NCBI RefSeq assembly: GCF_025751555.1
Contig: NZ_JAOWLB010000003.1
Span: 124,001-188,000, forward strand
Direction: 5' to 3'
Source of the DNA: Ruegeria aquimaris
GTDB taxonomy: Bacteria; Pseudomonadota; Alphaproteobacteria; Rhodobacterales; Rhodobacteraceae
Length of the DNA: 64,000 nt
Shown here: positions 26,917 to 35,769 of the stretch, in pieces
Layout: each line of letters starts with the position of its first letter
How positions within the stretch are numbered: the stretch's first letter is position 1
Position numbers and translations under genes: made by a program
The notes under the pieces: generated by a model
Told to the model about the DNA's origin: nothing
Databases searched by the model: none
The model's input: only the letters and a program-made list of their open reading frames with translations

Positions 26917-27531
26917 TCAGGCGTATTTCTCCAGGAATTCCTCGGCCCGCAGGGCGCGGAAATCGGGCAGCGCGGCACGCAGGCGGGCATGATCCCAATC
27001 CCACCAGGCCAGCGCCATCATCCGCTCGGCCACGCCCTCGGGGTAACGGCGGCGAATGAGCCGCGCGGTGTTGCCGCCGACGATGGTATAGGGGGCCACG
27101 TCCCGGGTCACGATACTGCCCGAGGCGATGACCGCGCCATGGCCGATGGTGACCTCGGGCTTGATGACGGCGGCGTGACCGATCCAGGTATCATGGCCGA
27201 TGGTGGCGGTGCGACCGGCGCGGTGCGCGAACCAGTCGCCATCGTGTTCGACATCGTCCCAGTAGTCGGCGGACCGATAGTGAAAATGATGCAGCGAGGC
27301 CTTTTCCATCGGGTGATCGGTGGCGCCGATACGGGTGAAGCTGGCGATATTGGCAAACTTTCCAATGCGGGCATTGGCGATGTCGCAGGTGCGGTCGCAA
27401 TAGCTGTAGTCGCCCCATGTGGTGTTGGTCAGGCGGCTATTGGCGCCGATCTCGACATAGGCGCCATAGCGGCTGTCGGTGATCTGGCAACCGGGGTGCA
27501 GGAAGGGGGTATCGGCGCTGAGACGGGCCAT
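26917..27531 (-). CDS. Hexapeptide-repeat transferase of the phosphonate-metabolism type
   Basis: 204 residues of left-handed beta-helix type, with many [IV]-G-x-x-[ACS]-x isoleucine-patch hexads (ARIGKFANIASF, ATIGHDTWIGHAAVI, VTIGHGAVIASGSIV). Between the helix halves is TDHPMEKASLHHFHYRS, typical of the acetyltransferase family encoded with phosphonate genes (TIGR03308-like). It follows phnE2 on the same strand with 20 bases between, so it ends the phn operon. The likely role is acetylation or protection of a phosphonate-pathway intermediate; this is known only by association. Confidence 0.78.
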   Translation of the reverse strand: MARLSADTPFLHPGCQITDSRYGAYVEIGANSRLTNTTWGDYSYCDRTCDIANARIGKFANIASFTRIGATDHPMEKASLHHFHYRSADYWDDVEHDGDWFAHRAGRTATIGHDTWIGHAAVIKPEVTIGHGAVIASGSIVTRDVAPYTIVGGNTARLIRRRYPEGVAERMMALAWWDWDHARLRAALPDFRALRAEEFLEKYA

Positions 27532-27551
27532 AATGCGGATTCCGGTGTAGT

Positions 27552-28922
27552 TCAGGGCAGGAAGAACGGTTCGGGTTCAGGATTGCCACGCGGTTTGCGC
27601 GGCCGCGCCGTCTCGCCCCGGATCAGGCGGGCACGCAGCCAGCCCGAAAACCAGTCCATCAACATCACCATCAGCACGATGAGCAGGATGTAATAGGCGA
27701 CCTCTTCCCAGTCCTTCTGGGTGATGATGGCTTGGGTCAGCAAGAGGCCGATACCGCCGCCGGTGATGGCGCCGATGATGGTGGCGCTGCGGGTGTTGGA
27801 TTCGAGGAAGTAGAGCACTTGGCTGAGCAGCACCGGGGTGATCTGCGGGATCACACCAAAGCGGTAGCGCTGCGCGGCATTGGCGCCGGTGGATTGCACG
27901 CCCTCAATCTGCTTTGCGTCGACGTTTTCCAGCGCCTCGGAGAAGATCTTGCCGAAGGTGCCGCTGTCGGTGACCAGGATCGCCAGCGCGCCGGTCAGCG
28001 GGCCGGGGCCGAAGGCGCGGGCCAGAACCACGGTCCAGATCAGCGCATCGACCCCGCGCACGAAGTCGAAGACGCGGCGCATGGCAAAGCGGACCGGCGC
28101 CAGCGGGTTGAAGTTGCGCGCGGCGAGAAAGGCCAGCGGCAGGGCGATGATGGCGGCGCCGAATGTGCCTAGAAAGGCCATCAGGATGGTCTCGCCAATG
28201 GCCCAGGCCACATCGCCATGCCGCCACATGGTATTGTTCCAGAAATCGTGCCAGATCGCCCCGGCCTCGCCATTGGCGGCGCGGCGGGCCAGTTCGGCGG
28301 GGGACAGACCGTGATAGGGGCTGTCGAGGGTGAACCAGAACAGTTCCCACCCGGTGAAATAGCGGAATACCTCGGACCGGTTACGGGTCACGGTCAGGCG
28401 CCCGGCCTCGGTGGTGACGGTGATGCGGTTTTTCGACTGGTTGATCCAGTCGGGCAGATCGCCCGGCGGCAGTTCGGTGACCACGCCCTGTGTGCGCGTC
28501 GGTGTGGCGCGCAGGGTGCCGTAGCCGGGGATGTCGTATTCCACCGTTTCGGGGCCGAAGCGGACGATATGGCCACCCGTGAGGTCGATGACGGTGGTCT
28601 CACCCAAGGCGACCCATTCGGGTGCCTGCCCGTCGGACCAGGTGCCCTTGCGCTCGCCCTCGACCGCGACGGACACCGCGCCCGAGCGGTTGTCACGGGT
28701 GACATGGGTCTTGTAGCTGTAGCTGTCGGCCACCAGCGTGCGGCCGTTTTCCCAGTTCGCCCGCGCGGCCAGCCCCGGCATGTCGAAGGCGAAGAAGATA
28801 TAGGCCAGATAGGCCAGCACCAGCGCGGGCAGGCCAAAGCCCAACAGCCGCTTGCGGGTGAAAAGACGGTCGGCCTGATGTTTCAGGTGGATCAGGTCCA
28901 GATCGGTGGTGGCGGTGCTCAT
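27552..28922 (-). CDS. phnE2: Phosphonate ABC transporter permease, long form
   Basis: 456 residues. One membrane helix near 27-46 is followed by about 185 residues that look extracytoplasmic (beta-rich, with ADSYSYKTHVTRDNRSGAVS...). The usual PhnE permease core with about five or six helices starts near 245. The cytoplasmic EAA loop is present near 340-370 (EALENVDAKQIEGVQSTGAN). Ordinary PhnE is about 260-290 residues, so the N-terminal half is an extra domain. It overlaps phnE1 by ATGA at 28919-28922 and pairs with it as a heterodimeric permease. Confidence 0.88.
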   Translation of the reverse strand: MSTATTDLDLIHLKHQADRLFTRKRLLGFGLPALVLAYLAYIFFAFDMPGLAARANWENGRTLVADSYSYKTHVTRDNRSGAVSVAVEGERKGTWSDGQAPEWVALGETTVIDLTGGHIVRFGPETVEYDIPGYGTLRATPTRTQGVVTELPPGDLPDWINQSKNRITVTTEAGRLTVTRNRSEVFRYFTGWELFWFTLDSPYHGLSPAELARRAANGEAGAIWHDFWNNTMWRHGDVAWAIGETILMAFLGTFGAAIIALPLAFLAARNFNPLAPVRFAMRRVFDFVRGVDALIWTVVLARAFGPGPLTGALAILVTDSGTFGKIFSEALENVDAKQIEGVQSTGANAAQRYRFGVIPQITPVLLSQVLYFLESNTRSATIIGAITGGGIGLLLTQAIITQKDWEEVAYYILLIVLMVMLMDWFSGWLRARLIRGETARPRKPRGNPEPEPFFLP

Positions 28923-29800
28923 GCCGTGACCCCTGCCCGGGCGCCATGGGTCAGCCGGGCGCGCAGGCGGTCCGAGATCTGATCCACCGCGACGATGGTG
29001 ACAAAGAGAAGAAGGAAGATCGCCGCCGCCTCGTCGTAACGCCCCTGGCCCCAGGACATGGCATTGCGCAGCTCATAGCCGATGCCGCCCGCGCCGACAA
29101 AGCCGAGGATGGCCGAGGCGCGGATGTTGATCTCGAACCGCAACAGCGCATAGCTTACGAAATTGGGGCCCACTTGCGGGATCACGCCCAGATACATCCG
29201 CTGCGCCCAGTTGGCGCCGGTGGATTCCAGCCCCTCGACCGGTTTCAGCGAGGCATTCTCGGCAACCTCGGAGAAGAGCTTGCCCAGCGCCCCGGCAGTA
29301 TGGATGGCGATGGCGATCATCGCGGGCACCGGGCCGCCGCCCAGCACAAAGATCAGCACCAGCGCGATGACGATCTCGGGCACCGCGCGGCAGATATCGG
29401 CGATGCGGCGAAACAGCGGGATGAGGCGCGGCCAATAGGCCAGACCGCGTGTCGAAAGGAGCGCCAGAACGGTGCCGCCGAGCGCGCCCAACAGGGTGGC
29501 GGCGGCGGCGATGTTCAGAGTCTCGACCAGCGCGGGCAGGAAATGCACCAGATGGCCGGGCAGCTGCGCCGATTTCTCCAGCGCCTCGGTCAGCACCTCG
29601 GCCGGATAGTCGAGGATGCGCCGCCAGCCGTCGACGAACCCGCCCGCGTTGCGGTCGTCGGCGGTGTGAAAGCCCGCCGCCATCAGGGAGACGAAGAGGA
29701 TCAGGAGGATGCCGCCATAGACCCGTTTGCGCCGCGTGAGCGCGGTATAGTCGTCGCGGATGCGGGCCAGGTCGCCTTGCCCGGCGGTGAGGTCTGTCAT
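28919..29800 (-). CDS. phnE1: Phosphonate ABC transporter permease
   Basis: 293 residues, normal for PhnE, with six predicted membrane helices. The EAA motif (ENASLKPVEGLESTGANWAQRMYLGVIPQVGP) sits near residue 190-220. It lies between phnD and phnE2 and overlaps phnE2 by four bases. It forms the inner-membrane channel for phosphonate, phosphite or a related phosphorus compound brought by PhnD and driven by PhnC. Confidence 0.9.
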   Translation of the reverse strand: MTDLTAGQGDLARIRDDYTALTRRKRVYGGILLILFVSLMAAGFHTADDRNAGGFVDGWRRILDYPAEVLTEALEKSAQLPGHLVHFLPALVETLNIAAAATLLGALGGTVLALLSTRGLAYWPRLIPLFRRIADICRAVPEIVIALVLIFVLGGGPVPAMIAIAIHTAGALGKLFSEVAENASLKPVEGLESTGANWAQRMYLGVIPQVGPNFVSYALLRFEINIRASAILGFVGAGGIGYELRNAMSWGQGRYDEAAAIFLLLFVTIVAVDQISDRLRARLTHGARAGVTA

Positions 29801-29865
29801 GGAATGCTCCCGATGCAGGAACGGGGCCCGCTTGGCGCGGACCCCGCCTGAAGAATGAACCCGGA

Positions 29866-30768
29866 TCAGTTCGACTTGAGCTTGCGCGCCTCGATGATCA
29901 CCTCGTAGGCGTCATGGGTGATCGGCATGAACCCCTTGGCATCGCCCTGAAGCACGCCATAGGCGCATTCCTCGTCCATCGACTTGAGCGAGGCCAGCAG
30001 ACCGGTCATCTTGACCTTGACATCGGCGGGCAGCGCCTTGCGGACGACAAACGGGCCTTCGGGGATGGGTTTCGACTGCCAGATCTGCACCAGGTCGTTC
30101 ATGTCGACCAGACCGGCATCGACCGCCTTGCGCAGGGCGCCCGAGTTGAACCCGTCTTCCCATGCGCCCAGACCGTCGGCCCAGGTGACGCCGCCGTCAA
30201 CCTCGCCATTGCTGACCGCGACGATGGTCTGCTCGTGGCCGCCGGTGAACTTGACCTCGCCGAAGTAATCGCCCGAGGTCATGGTGGCGCCGGTTTCCTG
30301 CGGGATCTCGATCGAGGGGATCAGGAAGCCGCTGGTCGAGTTGGGATCGCCAAAGCCGAAGACCTTGCCCTTCATGTCCGCCAGCGAGGTGATGCCGCTG
30401 TCCTTGCGGGCAAACCCGATGGAGTAATAGCCGTAGCCGCCGTCATTGTTGACCTTGACCAGGATCGGCTCGACCGCTTCGGGGTCACTCAGATAGGTCT
30501 TGGCATAGCCCGAGGCGCCCAGCCAGGCCATGTCGATGGTGCCGCCCAACAGGCCCTGAATGACGCCGTTGTAATCGGCAGGGGCAAAGAGCTTGGTCTC
30601 GACGCCCAGCAGATCCTCGGCCTTTTCGCGCAGGCATTCGTTGGAATTCAGACGGTCCTGGGCGTTTTCGCCGCCGAGAATGCCGATGCGGAATTCACTG
30701 ATCTCCTGCGCCAGCGCCGGGGTGGCAAGGGCGGTGGTGGCCGCCAGAACTGCAACAATCTTTTTCAT
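29866..30768 (-). CDS. phnD: Phosphonate ABC transporter periplasmic binding protein
   Basis: 300 residues from the ATG at 30768, with GGAGAGACCAGAG upstream. The signal peptide is MKKIVAVLAATTALATPALAQ. The mature protein has the PhnD fold marks: FRIGILGGENAQDRL at the start, LFAPADYNGVIQGLLGGTIDMAWLG near 85-110, and GYYSIGFARKDSGI. It binds the substrate in the periplasm. Whether that is 2-aminoethylphosphonate, phosphite or another organophosphonate cannot be read from these motifs. Confidence 0.92.
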   Translation of the reverse strand: MKKIVAVLAATTALATPALAQEISEFRIGILGGENAQDRLNSNECLREKAEDLLGVETKLFAPADYNGVIQGLLGGTIDMAWLGASGYAKTYLSDPEAVEPILVKVNNDGGYGYYSIGFARKDSGITSLADMKGKVFGFGDPNSTSGFLIPSIEIPQETGATMTSGDYFGEVKFTGGHEQTIVAVSNGEVDGGVTWADGLGAWEDGFNSGALRKAVDAGLVDMNDLVQIWQSKPIPEGPFVVRKALPADVKVKMTGLLASLKSMDEECAYGVLQGDAKGFMPITHDAYEVIIEARKLKSN

Positions 30769-30829
30769 CTCTGGTCTCTCCGGTTGGTTGGTCCGGCCCA
30801 TCCCAAGGCCGGGATTGCGGTGGATAGGG

Positions 30830-31651
30830 TCAGGCCGTGGCCCCGGCGCGCTGACGCGCCGGCTGCGCGGCATCTAGCGCGTCGATCTCGGTCGAGGTCG
30901 CGGCCTCGGAAAAGCTGGCATCGGCGCCGTAGATCTCGCGCGCGACGCCGGTGGTGAGCTGTTCGGGCAACCCGTCGAAAACGATGCGCCCGTCGCGCAT
31001 GCCGACAACGCGGTCGCAATAGCGACGCGCGGTATCCAGCGTGTGCAGGTTGGCGATGACGGTGCGGCCGTCCTCTTCGTGGATGCGGCGCAGGGACTGC
31101 ATGACCACCTGCGCGTTCATCGGGTCGAGAGAGGCGATGGGTTCATCGGCAAGGATGATCGCCGGGTCCTGCATCAGGGCGCGGGCGATGGCGACGCGCT
31201 GTTGCTGGCCGCCCGACAGCGCCTCGGCCCGTTTGGCGGCGTGGGCGGCGATGCCGAGCCGGTCGAGAATGTCGATGGCGCAGTGGATGTCCTCGGTCGG
31301 GTAGAGGTTGAACATGGTGGCCAGCGTCGAGCGGCGGTTCAGCGTGCCGTGCAGCACGTTCGAGACCACATCCATGCGCGGCACCAGGTTGAACTGCTGA
31401 AAGATCATCGCGCATTGCGCCTGCCAGGCGCGTTTTTCGGCGCCACGCAGGCGGGTGATGTCGCGGCCCTGAAACAGGATGCGGCCGTCGCTGGCGTCAC
31501 TCAGCCGGTTGATCATCCGCAACAGCGTCGATTTCCCCGCGCCCGAGCGGCCGATGATGCCGATCATGCAGGGCTTGTCCACATCCAGCGTCGCGGCATT
31601 CACCGCGATATTGTCGCCGAAACGCTTGGTCAGTTTTTCGATCCGCAGCAC
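30830..31651 (-). CDS. phnC: Phosphonate ABC transporter ATP-binding protein
   Basis: 273 residues starting at the GTG at 31651 ([12 protein letters not shown]), with CGGGGGAAAC just upstream. It has Walker [10 protein letters not shown], signature [15 protein letters not shown], Walker [14 protein letters not shown] and the H-loop histidine in VIANLHTLD. The [15 protein letters not shown] stretch is typical of PhnC. It drives uptake through PhnE1/PhnE2. It is the first gene of the phn operon, 58 bases downstream of a LysR gene on the same strand. Confidence 0.93.
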   Translation of the reverse strand: MLRIEKLTKRFGDNIAVNAATLDVDKPCMIGIIGRSGAGKSTLLRMINRLSDASDGRILFQGRDITRLRGAEKRAWQAQCAMIFQQFNLVPRMDVVSNVLHGTLNRRSTLATMFNLYPTEDIHCAIDILDRLGIAAHAAKRAEALSGGQQQRVAIARALMQDPAIILADEPIASLDPMNAQVVMQSLRRIHEEDGRTVIANLHTLDTARRYCDRVVGMRDGRIVFDGLPEQLTTGVAREIYGADASFSEAATSTEIDALDAAQPARQRAGATA

Positions 31652-31709
31652 GTGTTTCCCCCGGTCTTGTTGAGGGGGCGTGCTAAGCCCGTCAGACGAA
31701 GCCGATATG

Positions 31710-32639
31710 TCAGGGGAGTGAAAGTTTTGTAACGCGCCCCGGCCCGCGCACAAGGTTCTGGCGCAGGAAATCCAGCACCGCGCGGGTGCGGGCGGGCAGA
31801 TGTGCCCGGTCGGGGTAAAGCGCCCAGACGCCGGTGTCGAAACCCGTCGCGGTGACCTGATGGTCGGGAAAGAGATCGACCAGCGCGCCGCTTGCCAGCG
31901 GCTCGGCCGCCAGCCAGTCTGCCAACAGCGCGGGCCCGAGACCGAGGAGCGCCGCCTCGCGCAGCGCCAACGCGCCGGACAGGATCAGCGTGCCGTCGAT
32001 GGGCACCTCTTCGGTCTCTCCCCGGGTGTCGCGGAACAGCCAGCGGGTGCGGAATTCAGGCAAGGCCATGCGCAGGCAGTCGTGCCGGGAAAGGCCCGTG
32101 GGATGGTCCGGGGTGCCGTGTTGCGCCAGATAGCCGGGGGTCGCGCAGACATGGTAGCGGGTCCGCATCAGCCGGGTCGAGATCAGGTCGCCGCGTGGCG
32201 CAGGCGCGAGGCGCAGGGCCAGGTCGATACGTTCGGCCACCAGGTCGCGGGGCGCGTCGTCAAGCAGGAGTTCCAGCGTGATCTCGGGACAGGCCCGGCG
32301 CAAGGCGGGCAGATGCGGCAGCACGCAGACCTGTCCGAAAGCGGTGGACGTGGTGAGCCGCACAGGGCCGCGCGGCGCGCGGTCGGCCCCCGCAGCCTCG
32401 TCGCGGGCGGCCTCCAGCGCCTCGACCAGCGGTTCGATCCGGGCGAGGTAGTCCTGCCCCGCCTCGGTGACCGACAGCCGCCTTGTGCTGCGGTGGAACA
32501 GGCGAAAGCCCAACCTGTCCTCGGCACCGGCCAACAGGCGCGAGAGCGCCGAGGGGTCGGTGTCGAGCACGCGGGCGGCACCGGCAAGGCTGCCCTGCCG
32601 CGCGATCAGCAGGAGGGTTTTCAGGGTATCCGTGTCCAT
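31710..32639 (-). CDS. LysR family transcriptional regulator
   Basis: 309 residues from the ATG at 32639. The N-terminal helix-turn-helix reads [20 protein letters not shown] then [20 protein letters not shown], slightly unusual but clearly LysR. The substrate-binding domain is at about 90-295. It is divergent from the SDR gene, with an inverted repeat immediately upstream of its own start. LysR regulators usually control the divergent neighbour, so SDR is the likely target. Read-through into phnC, 58 bases downstream, is possible. Confidence 0.9.
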   Translation of the reverse strand: MDTDTLKTLLLIARQGSLAGAARVLDTDPSALSRLLAGAEDRLGFRLFHRSTRRLSVTEAGQDYLARIEPLVEALEAARDEAAGADRAPRGPVRLTTSTAFGQVCVLPHLPALRRACPEITLELLLDDAPRDLVAERIDLALRLAPAPRGDLISTRLMRTRYHVCATPGYLAQHGTPDHPTGLSRHDCLRMALPEFRTRWLFRDTRGETEEVPIDGTLILSGALALREAALLGLGPALLADWLAAEPLASGALVDLFPDHQVTATGFDTGVWALYPDRAHLPARTRAVLDFLRQNLVRGPGRVTKLSLP

Positions 32640-32640
32640 T

Positions 32641-32657
32641 CGTGCTGTTTTTGCACG
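32641..32657. promoter_or_regulatory. Inverted repeat at the LysR gene start
   Basis: CGTGC and GCACG are perfect arms with seven bases between. The repeat starts one base upstream of the lysR ATG. Its position over the leader where a ribosome binding site would be suggests autoregulation of the LysR gene and control of the divergent SDR gene. The general LysR T-N11-A pattern is present (TGC...GCA). Confidence 0.4.
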
Positions 32658-32733
32658 AGTATGATGGGAAAGACAGTATTTTTCCGCATCATTCCCCCGC
32701 CTAGTGTCCGTCCGGCATAGCGGGAGAAGAGAC

Positions 32734-33486
32734 ATGACCGATCTGACAGGACAGACCGTGGTGATCACAGGCGCAAGCCGGGGCATTGGCGCCGCCACAG
32801 CGCGCCATTTCGCGGGCCTTGGCGCGCGGGTAGCGCTGCTGGCGCGCGATGGCGCGGCGCTGGAGGCGCTGGCGGGTGATATTGGCGATCAGGCGATGGC
32901 CCTGCCCTGTGACATGGGTGACTGGGCAGCGGTCGCGGCGGCGGTTGCGGCGACAGAGGCGCGGTTTGGCCCCATCCACGTGCTGATCAACAATGCCGGG
33001 CTGATCGACCCGATTGCCCGGCTGGCCGACAGCAACCCCGAGGACTGGGGCCGGGTGGTGGATGTGAACCTCAAGGGCGCCTATCACGGGCTGCGTGCGG
33101 TGCTGCCGGGGATGCTGGCCGCCGGGAACGGTACGGTGCTGAACCTGTCCTCGGGCGCGGCCACCTCGGCGCTGGAGGGGTGGAGCCATTATTGCGCCAC
33201 CAAGGCGGCGGTGCTGGCGCTGACCCGCTGCGCCGACCGCGAGTATCGCGATCAGGGCATCCGGGTGATCGGGCTGAGTCCCGGAACGGTGGCAACCGGG
33301 ATGCAGGTGCAGATCCGCGCCTCGGGGATCAACCCGGTCAGCCGGCTGGACCCTTCGGCGCATATCCCGGCCGATTGGGTGGCGCGCGCGCTGGCCTATC
33401 TCTGCGGTCCGGGGGGCGATGCGCATCGGGGGACCGATTTCTCGCTGAAGACGGCCGAGGGCCGGGCCGAGGCGGGTCTGAGCTGA
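32734..33486 (+). CDS. Short-chain dehydrogenase/reductase (SDR)
   Basis: 250 residues from the ATG at 32734, with GGGAGAAGAGAC upstream. All classical SDR marks are present: the TGASRGIGAA cofactor loop at 12-21, NNAG near 89, the catalytic Ser in LNLSSGAATS near 140, and YCATK (Tyr and Lys) near 155. The substrate is not evident. It is divergent from a LysR gene and 64 bases upstream of rpe on the same strand. Confidence 0.9.
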   Translation: MTDLTGQTVVITGASRGIGAATARHFAGLGARVALLARDGAALEALAGDIGDQAMALPCDMGDWAAVAAAVAATEARFGPIHVLINNAGLIDPIARLADSNPEDWGRVVDVNLKGAYHGLRAVLPGMLAAGNGTVLNLSSGAATSALEGWSHYCATKAAVLALTRCADREYRDQGIRVIGLSPGTVATGMQVQIRASGINPVSRLDPSAHIPADWVARALAYLCGPGGDAHRGTDFSLKTAEGRAEAGLS

Positions 33487-33550
33487 CCCTACCCATCGGC
33501 GACGAGAGCCTGTATAGGGCGGGCGACTCTCTTTCCACCGTGAGGCCGCC

Positions 33551-34240
33551 ATGAGCTTTGACCGCAAGATCAAGATCGCCCCGTCGATCCTGTCCGCCGA
33601 TTTCGCCAATTTCGGCGCCGAGATCCGCGCCATCGAGGCCGAAGGCGCCGATTGGGTGCATGTGGACGTGATGGACGGCCATTTCGTGCCGAACCTGACC
33701 TTTGGCCCGATGGCGGTCAAGGCGTTCCGCCCGCATGTGAAAACGGTGATGGATGTGCATCTGATGATCGCGCCGGTCGATCCCTATATCGACGCCTATG
33801 CCGACGCGGGTGCCGATGTGCTGACCGCGCATGTCGAGGCCGGGCCGCATATCCACCGCACGCTGCAAGCGATCCGGGGCGCGGGGATGAAGGCAGGCGT
33901 GGCGCTGAACCCCGGCACCCCGGCCGAGGCGGTGGCGCATCTGCTGGACCTGACGGATCTGATCTGCGTGATGACGGTGAACCCCGGCTTTGGCGGGCAG
34001 AAATTCATCGACATGACGACCAAGATCGCGCGGCTGCGCGAGATGATCGGCGACCGGCCCGTGCATATCGAGATCGACGGCGGTGTGGACCCGAAAACCG
34101 CGCCGCTGGTGGCGCAGGCCGGGGCCGATGTGCTGGTGGCGGGCTCGGCGGTGTTCCGGGGTGGCTCGGTCGACAATCCGGGCGTCTATGGCCAGAACAT
34201 CCGCGAAATCCGCGCCGCCGCCGAGGGCGTCTGGGCCTGA
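33551..34240 (+). CDS. rpe: Ribulose-phosphate 3-epimerase
   Basis: 229 residues, the full TIM-barrel length. It converts ribulose 5-phosphate and xylulose 5-phosphate in the pentose phosphate or Calvin cycle. Family marks are [14 protein letters not shown] at the start, the metal and catalytic residues in [38 protein letters not shown], and [13 protein letters not shown] with its catalytic Asp. GAGG lies before the ATG. Confidence 0.96.
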   Translation: MSFDRKIKIAPSILSADFANFGAEIRAIEAEGADWVHVDVMDGHFVPNLTFGPMAVKAFRPHVKTVMDVHLMIAPVDPYIDAYADAGADVLTAHVEAGPHIHRTLQAIRGAGMKAGVALNPGTPAEAVAHLLDLTDLICVMTVNPGFGGQKFIDMTTKIARLREMIGDRPVHIEIDGGVDPKTAPLVAQAGADVLVAGSAVFRGGSVDNPGVYGQNIREIRAAAEGVWA

Positions 34241-34293
34241 CCTTCAGGCCAGCGGGCGCTCCCGCCCGTCGTCGATGTTTTCTGAAGAAAACA
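34234..34293 (+). terminator. Three successive hairpins after rpe
   Basis: GGCCTGA/TCAGGCC (34234-34250, including the stop codon) is followed by CGGGCG/CGCCCG (34253-34268) and TGTTTTCT/AGAAAACA (34276-34293). Together they look like the transcript end of rpe. The remaining bases to 34407 are GC-rich and show nothing I recognise. Confidence 0.4.
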
Positions 34294-34407
34294 CCTCCTC
34301 CCGTTGGGCCCGGCGCCGCGCGGATGCGCGGCGCGCGGCCCAAGGCCGCCAGCGGGTCCGGCCTAGCCGGACCTGCGCGGGCGCGGGAGCGCACCCTGAG
34401 CCGGGCA

Positions 34408-34623
34408 TCAGAACCGGTCGGGGAACATCAGCATTGCCGCCTCGATATCGTAGGCGCTGGAAAACGCATCCGGCGACCGGGTCAGCAACTCGTCAAGAAA
34501 CTCCTTTCGGGACCCCTGCGCCTGAACACTGTCCGATTTTGACGGGCCGGTTTTCGTCGGGCGCCGGAACCAATCCGAGAGAGGGTTTCCGAAAAAGGGG
34601 AAGGGAAGGCTGGAGATGATCAT
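34408..34623 (-). CDS. Small hypothetical protein
   Basis: 71 codons from the ATG at 34623, starting MIISSLPFPFFGNPLSDWF, then a basic stretch, and ending in an acidic helical tail (FLDELLTRSPDAF, AAMLMFPDRF). Composition differs from the surrounding shadow frames, and a weak AAGG site lies upstream. It is divergent from the LysR gene at 34717. Small Rhodobacterales proteins of this kind exist, but I cannot name a family. A longer frame upstream (to 35046) would run antisense through lysR and is not believed. Confidence 0.5.
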   Translation of the reverse strand: MIISSLPFPFFGNPLSDWFRRPTKTGPSKSDSVQAQGSRKEFLDELLTRSPDAFSSAYDIEAAMLMFPDRF

Positions 34624-34716
34624 GGACCTGAACCTTGCGATGCGGAAGACGGGATCAGGATAGCCCGCCCTGTCCCGCTGCTGGTATCCGGTGCGATTTT
34701 GTGCTGTTCTACAAAA

Positions 34717-35604
34717 ATGAAGAGCGGTTTGCGCGACTGGTCCAACCTGCGTGTCTTCCTCGCCGTCATGCGGCAGGGCTCGACGCTGGCCGCCGCGCGC
34801 CAGTTGGGCCTGGCACAGCCGACCGTGGCCCGGAAGATCGACGCGCTGGAACAGGAGACCGGGCTGATCCTGTTCCACCGCGACACCCGCGGCTTTCACC
34901 CGACCCCGGCGGCCCGGACCCTCCTGCCGCTGGCCGAAGCGGCCGAGGCGGCGGTCGATGCCCTGGCCGGTCAGGCAACGGCGCTGGCACGTCCGCGCCC
35001 GATCCGGATCACCGCCTATGGCGGCAATTTCTCCACCCGCGCCCAAGAGATATTCAGCGCGTTTTCACTCGCGCATCCCGATGTCTCGTTCGAGTTCCTG
35101 CCGGGCGTTCGGGTCCTGGACCTGAAAGCGGGCGAGGCCGATATCGCGCTGCGGCTTGCGTTTACCGATCCCGACCCGGACCTGGTCTGCCGCCGGATCA
35201 GTACCGCAGAATGGGGTCTGTTCGGCGCACCCGCCTATGCCGCCAAACACGGTCTGCCGCGCGCGGCGACGGCATTACAGGGCCACAGGTTCATCGGCTA
35301 CCTGCGTGAGGGGGTGCCCCCCCGACTACATGACTGGCTGGCCCGGCATGTCGCGCCCGGACAGATCATACAGACCTATTCCGAGGTAGACCTTGTTCAT
35401 GCCGCGGTCCGCGCCGGACACGGGCTGGGGTTGATCAACCTGCGTCTGGTGGGCGACGATCCCGCCTATATCCGCTGTTTCGGGCCGATCGAGGAGCTGT
35501 CGCTGCCGCATCTGCTGCTGGTCTCGCCGCAGGCCTGGACCCGGCCCGAGGTCAAGACCTTCGTCCGCTTCTTTGCGCCGCGCTATGCCGCGATCTATCG
35601 CTAG
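34717..35604 (+). CDS. LysR family transcriptional regulator
   Basis: 295 residues from the ATG at 34717; an in-frame TTG at 34699 is less likely. The helix-turn-helix is clear: WSNLRVFLAVMRQGSTLAAA then RQLGLAQPTVARKIDALEQE. The effector domain has ITAYGGNFSTRAQEIFSAF and the C-terminal pattern of short LysR proteins. It is followed by a copy of the dispersed intergenic element. The target is unknown; the small gene on the opposite strand and the FkbM methyltransferase downstream are the candidates. Confidence 0.9.
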   Translation: MKSGLRDWSNLRVFLAVMRQGSTLAAARQLGLAQPTVARKIDALEQETGLILFHRDTRGFHPTPAARTLLPLAEAAEAAVDALAGQATALARPRPIRITAYGGNFSTRAQEIFSAFSLAHPDVSFEFLPGVRVLDLKAGEADIALRLAFTDPDPDLVCRRISTAEWGLFGAPAYAAKHGLPRAATALQGHRFIGYLREGVPPRLHDWLARHVAPGQIIQTYSEVDLVHAAVRAGHGLGLINLRLVGDDPAYIRCFGPIEELSLPHLLLVSPQAWTRPEVKTFVRFFAPRYAAIYR

Positions 35605-35638
35605 GCGCCCTTGCCGGTCTGGCAATTCCGCGTTTGGG

Positions 35639-35672
35639 TTTCTTTCTGGTCAAAAATACTCCCGCCGGAGGC
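35639..35672 (+). repeat. Dispersed intergenic element, copy 2
   Basis: The best-conserved copy: TTCTTTCTGGTC, then AAAAAT, then ACTCCCGCCGGAGGC, 35 bases after the LysR stop and in the same orientation. Confidence 0.6.
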
Positions 35673-35769
35673 GTCCGGCCCTGCCGCAAGCGGTACCTGT
35701 CGGGCCTTGCCTTTTTGCCACCCGCTGCTCAGGATACGGGCCAAGCAACATAACAGGTGAGGCAAGGCA

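Noticed and set aside
34624-35046. Upstream extension of the small minus-strand gene to a 212-residue frame
   Set aside because: It would lie antisense over the N-terminus of a clear LysR gene, and the composition changes at the internal ATG at 34623.
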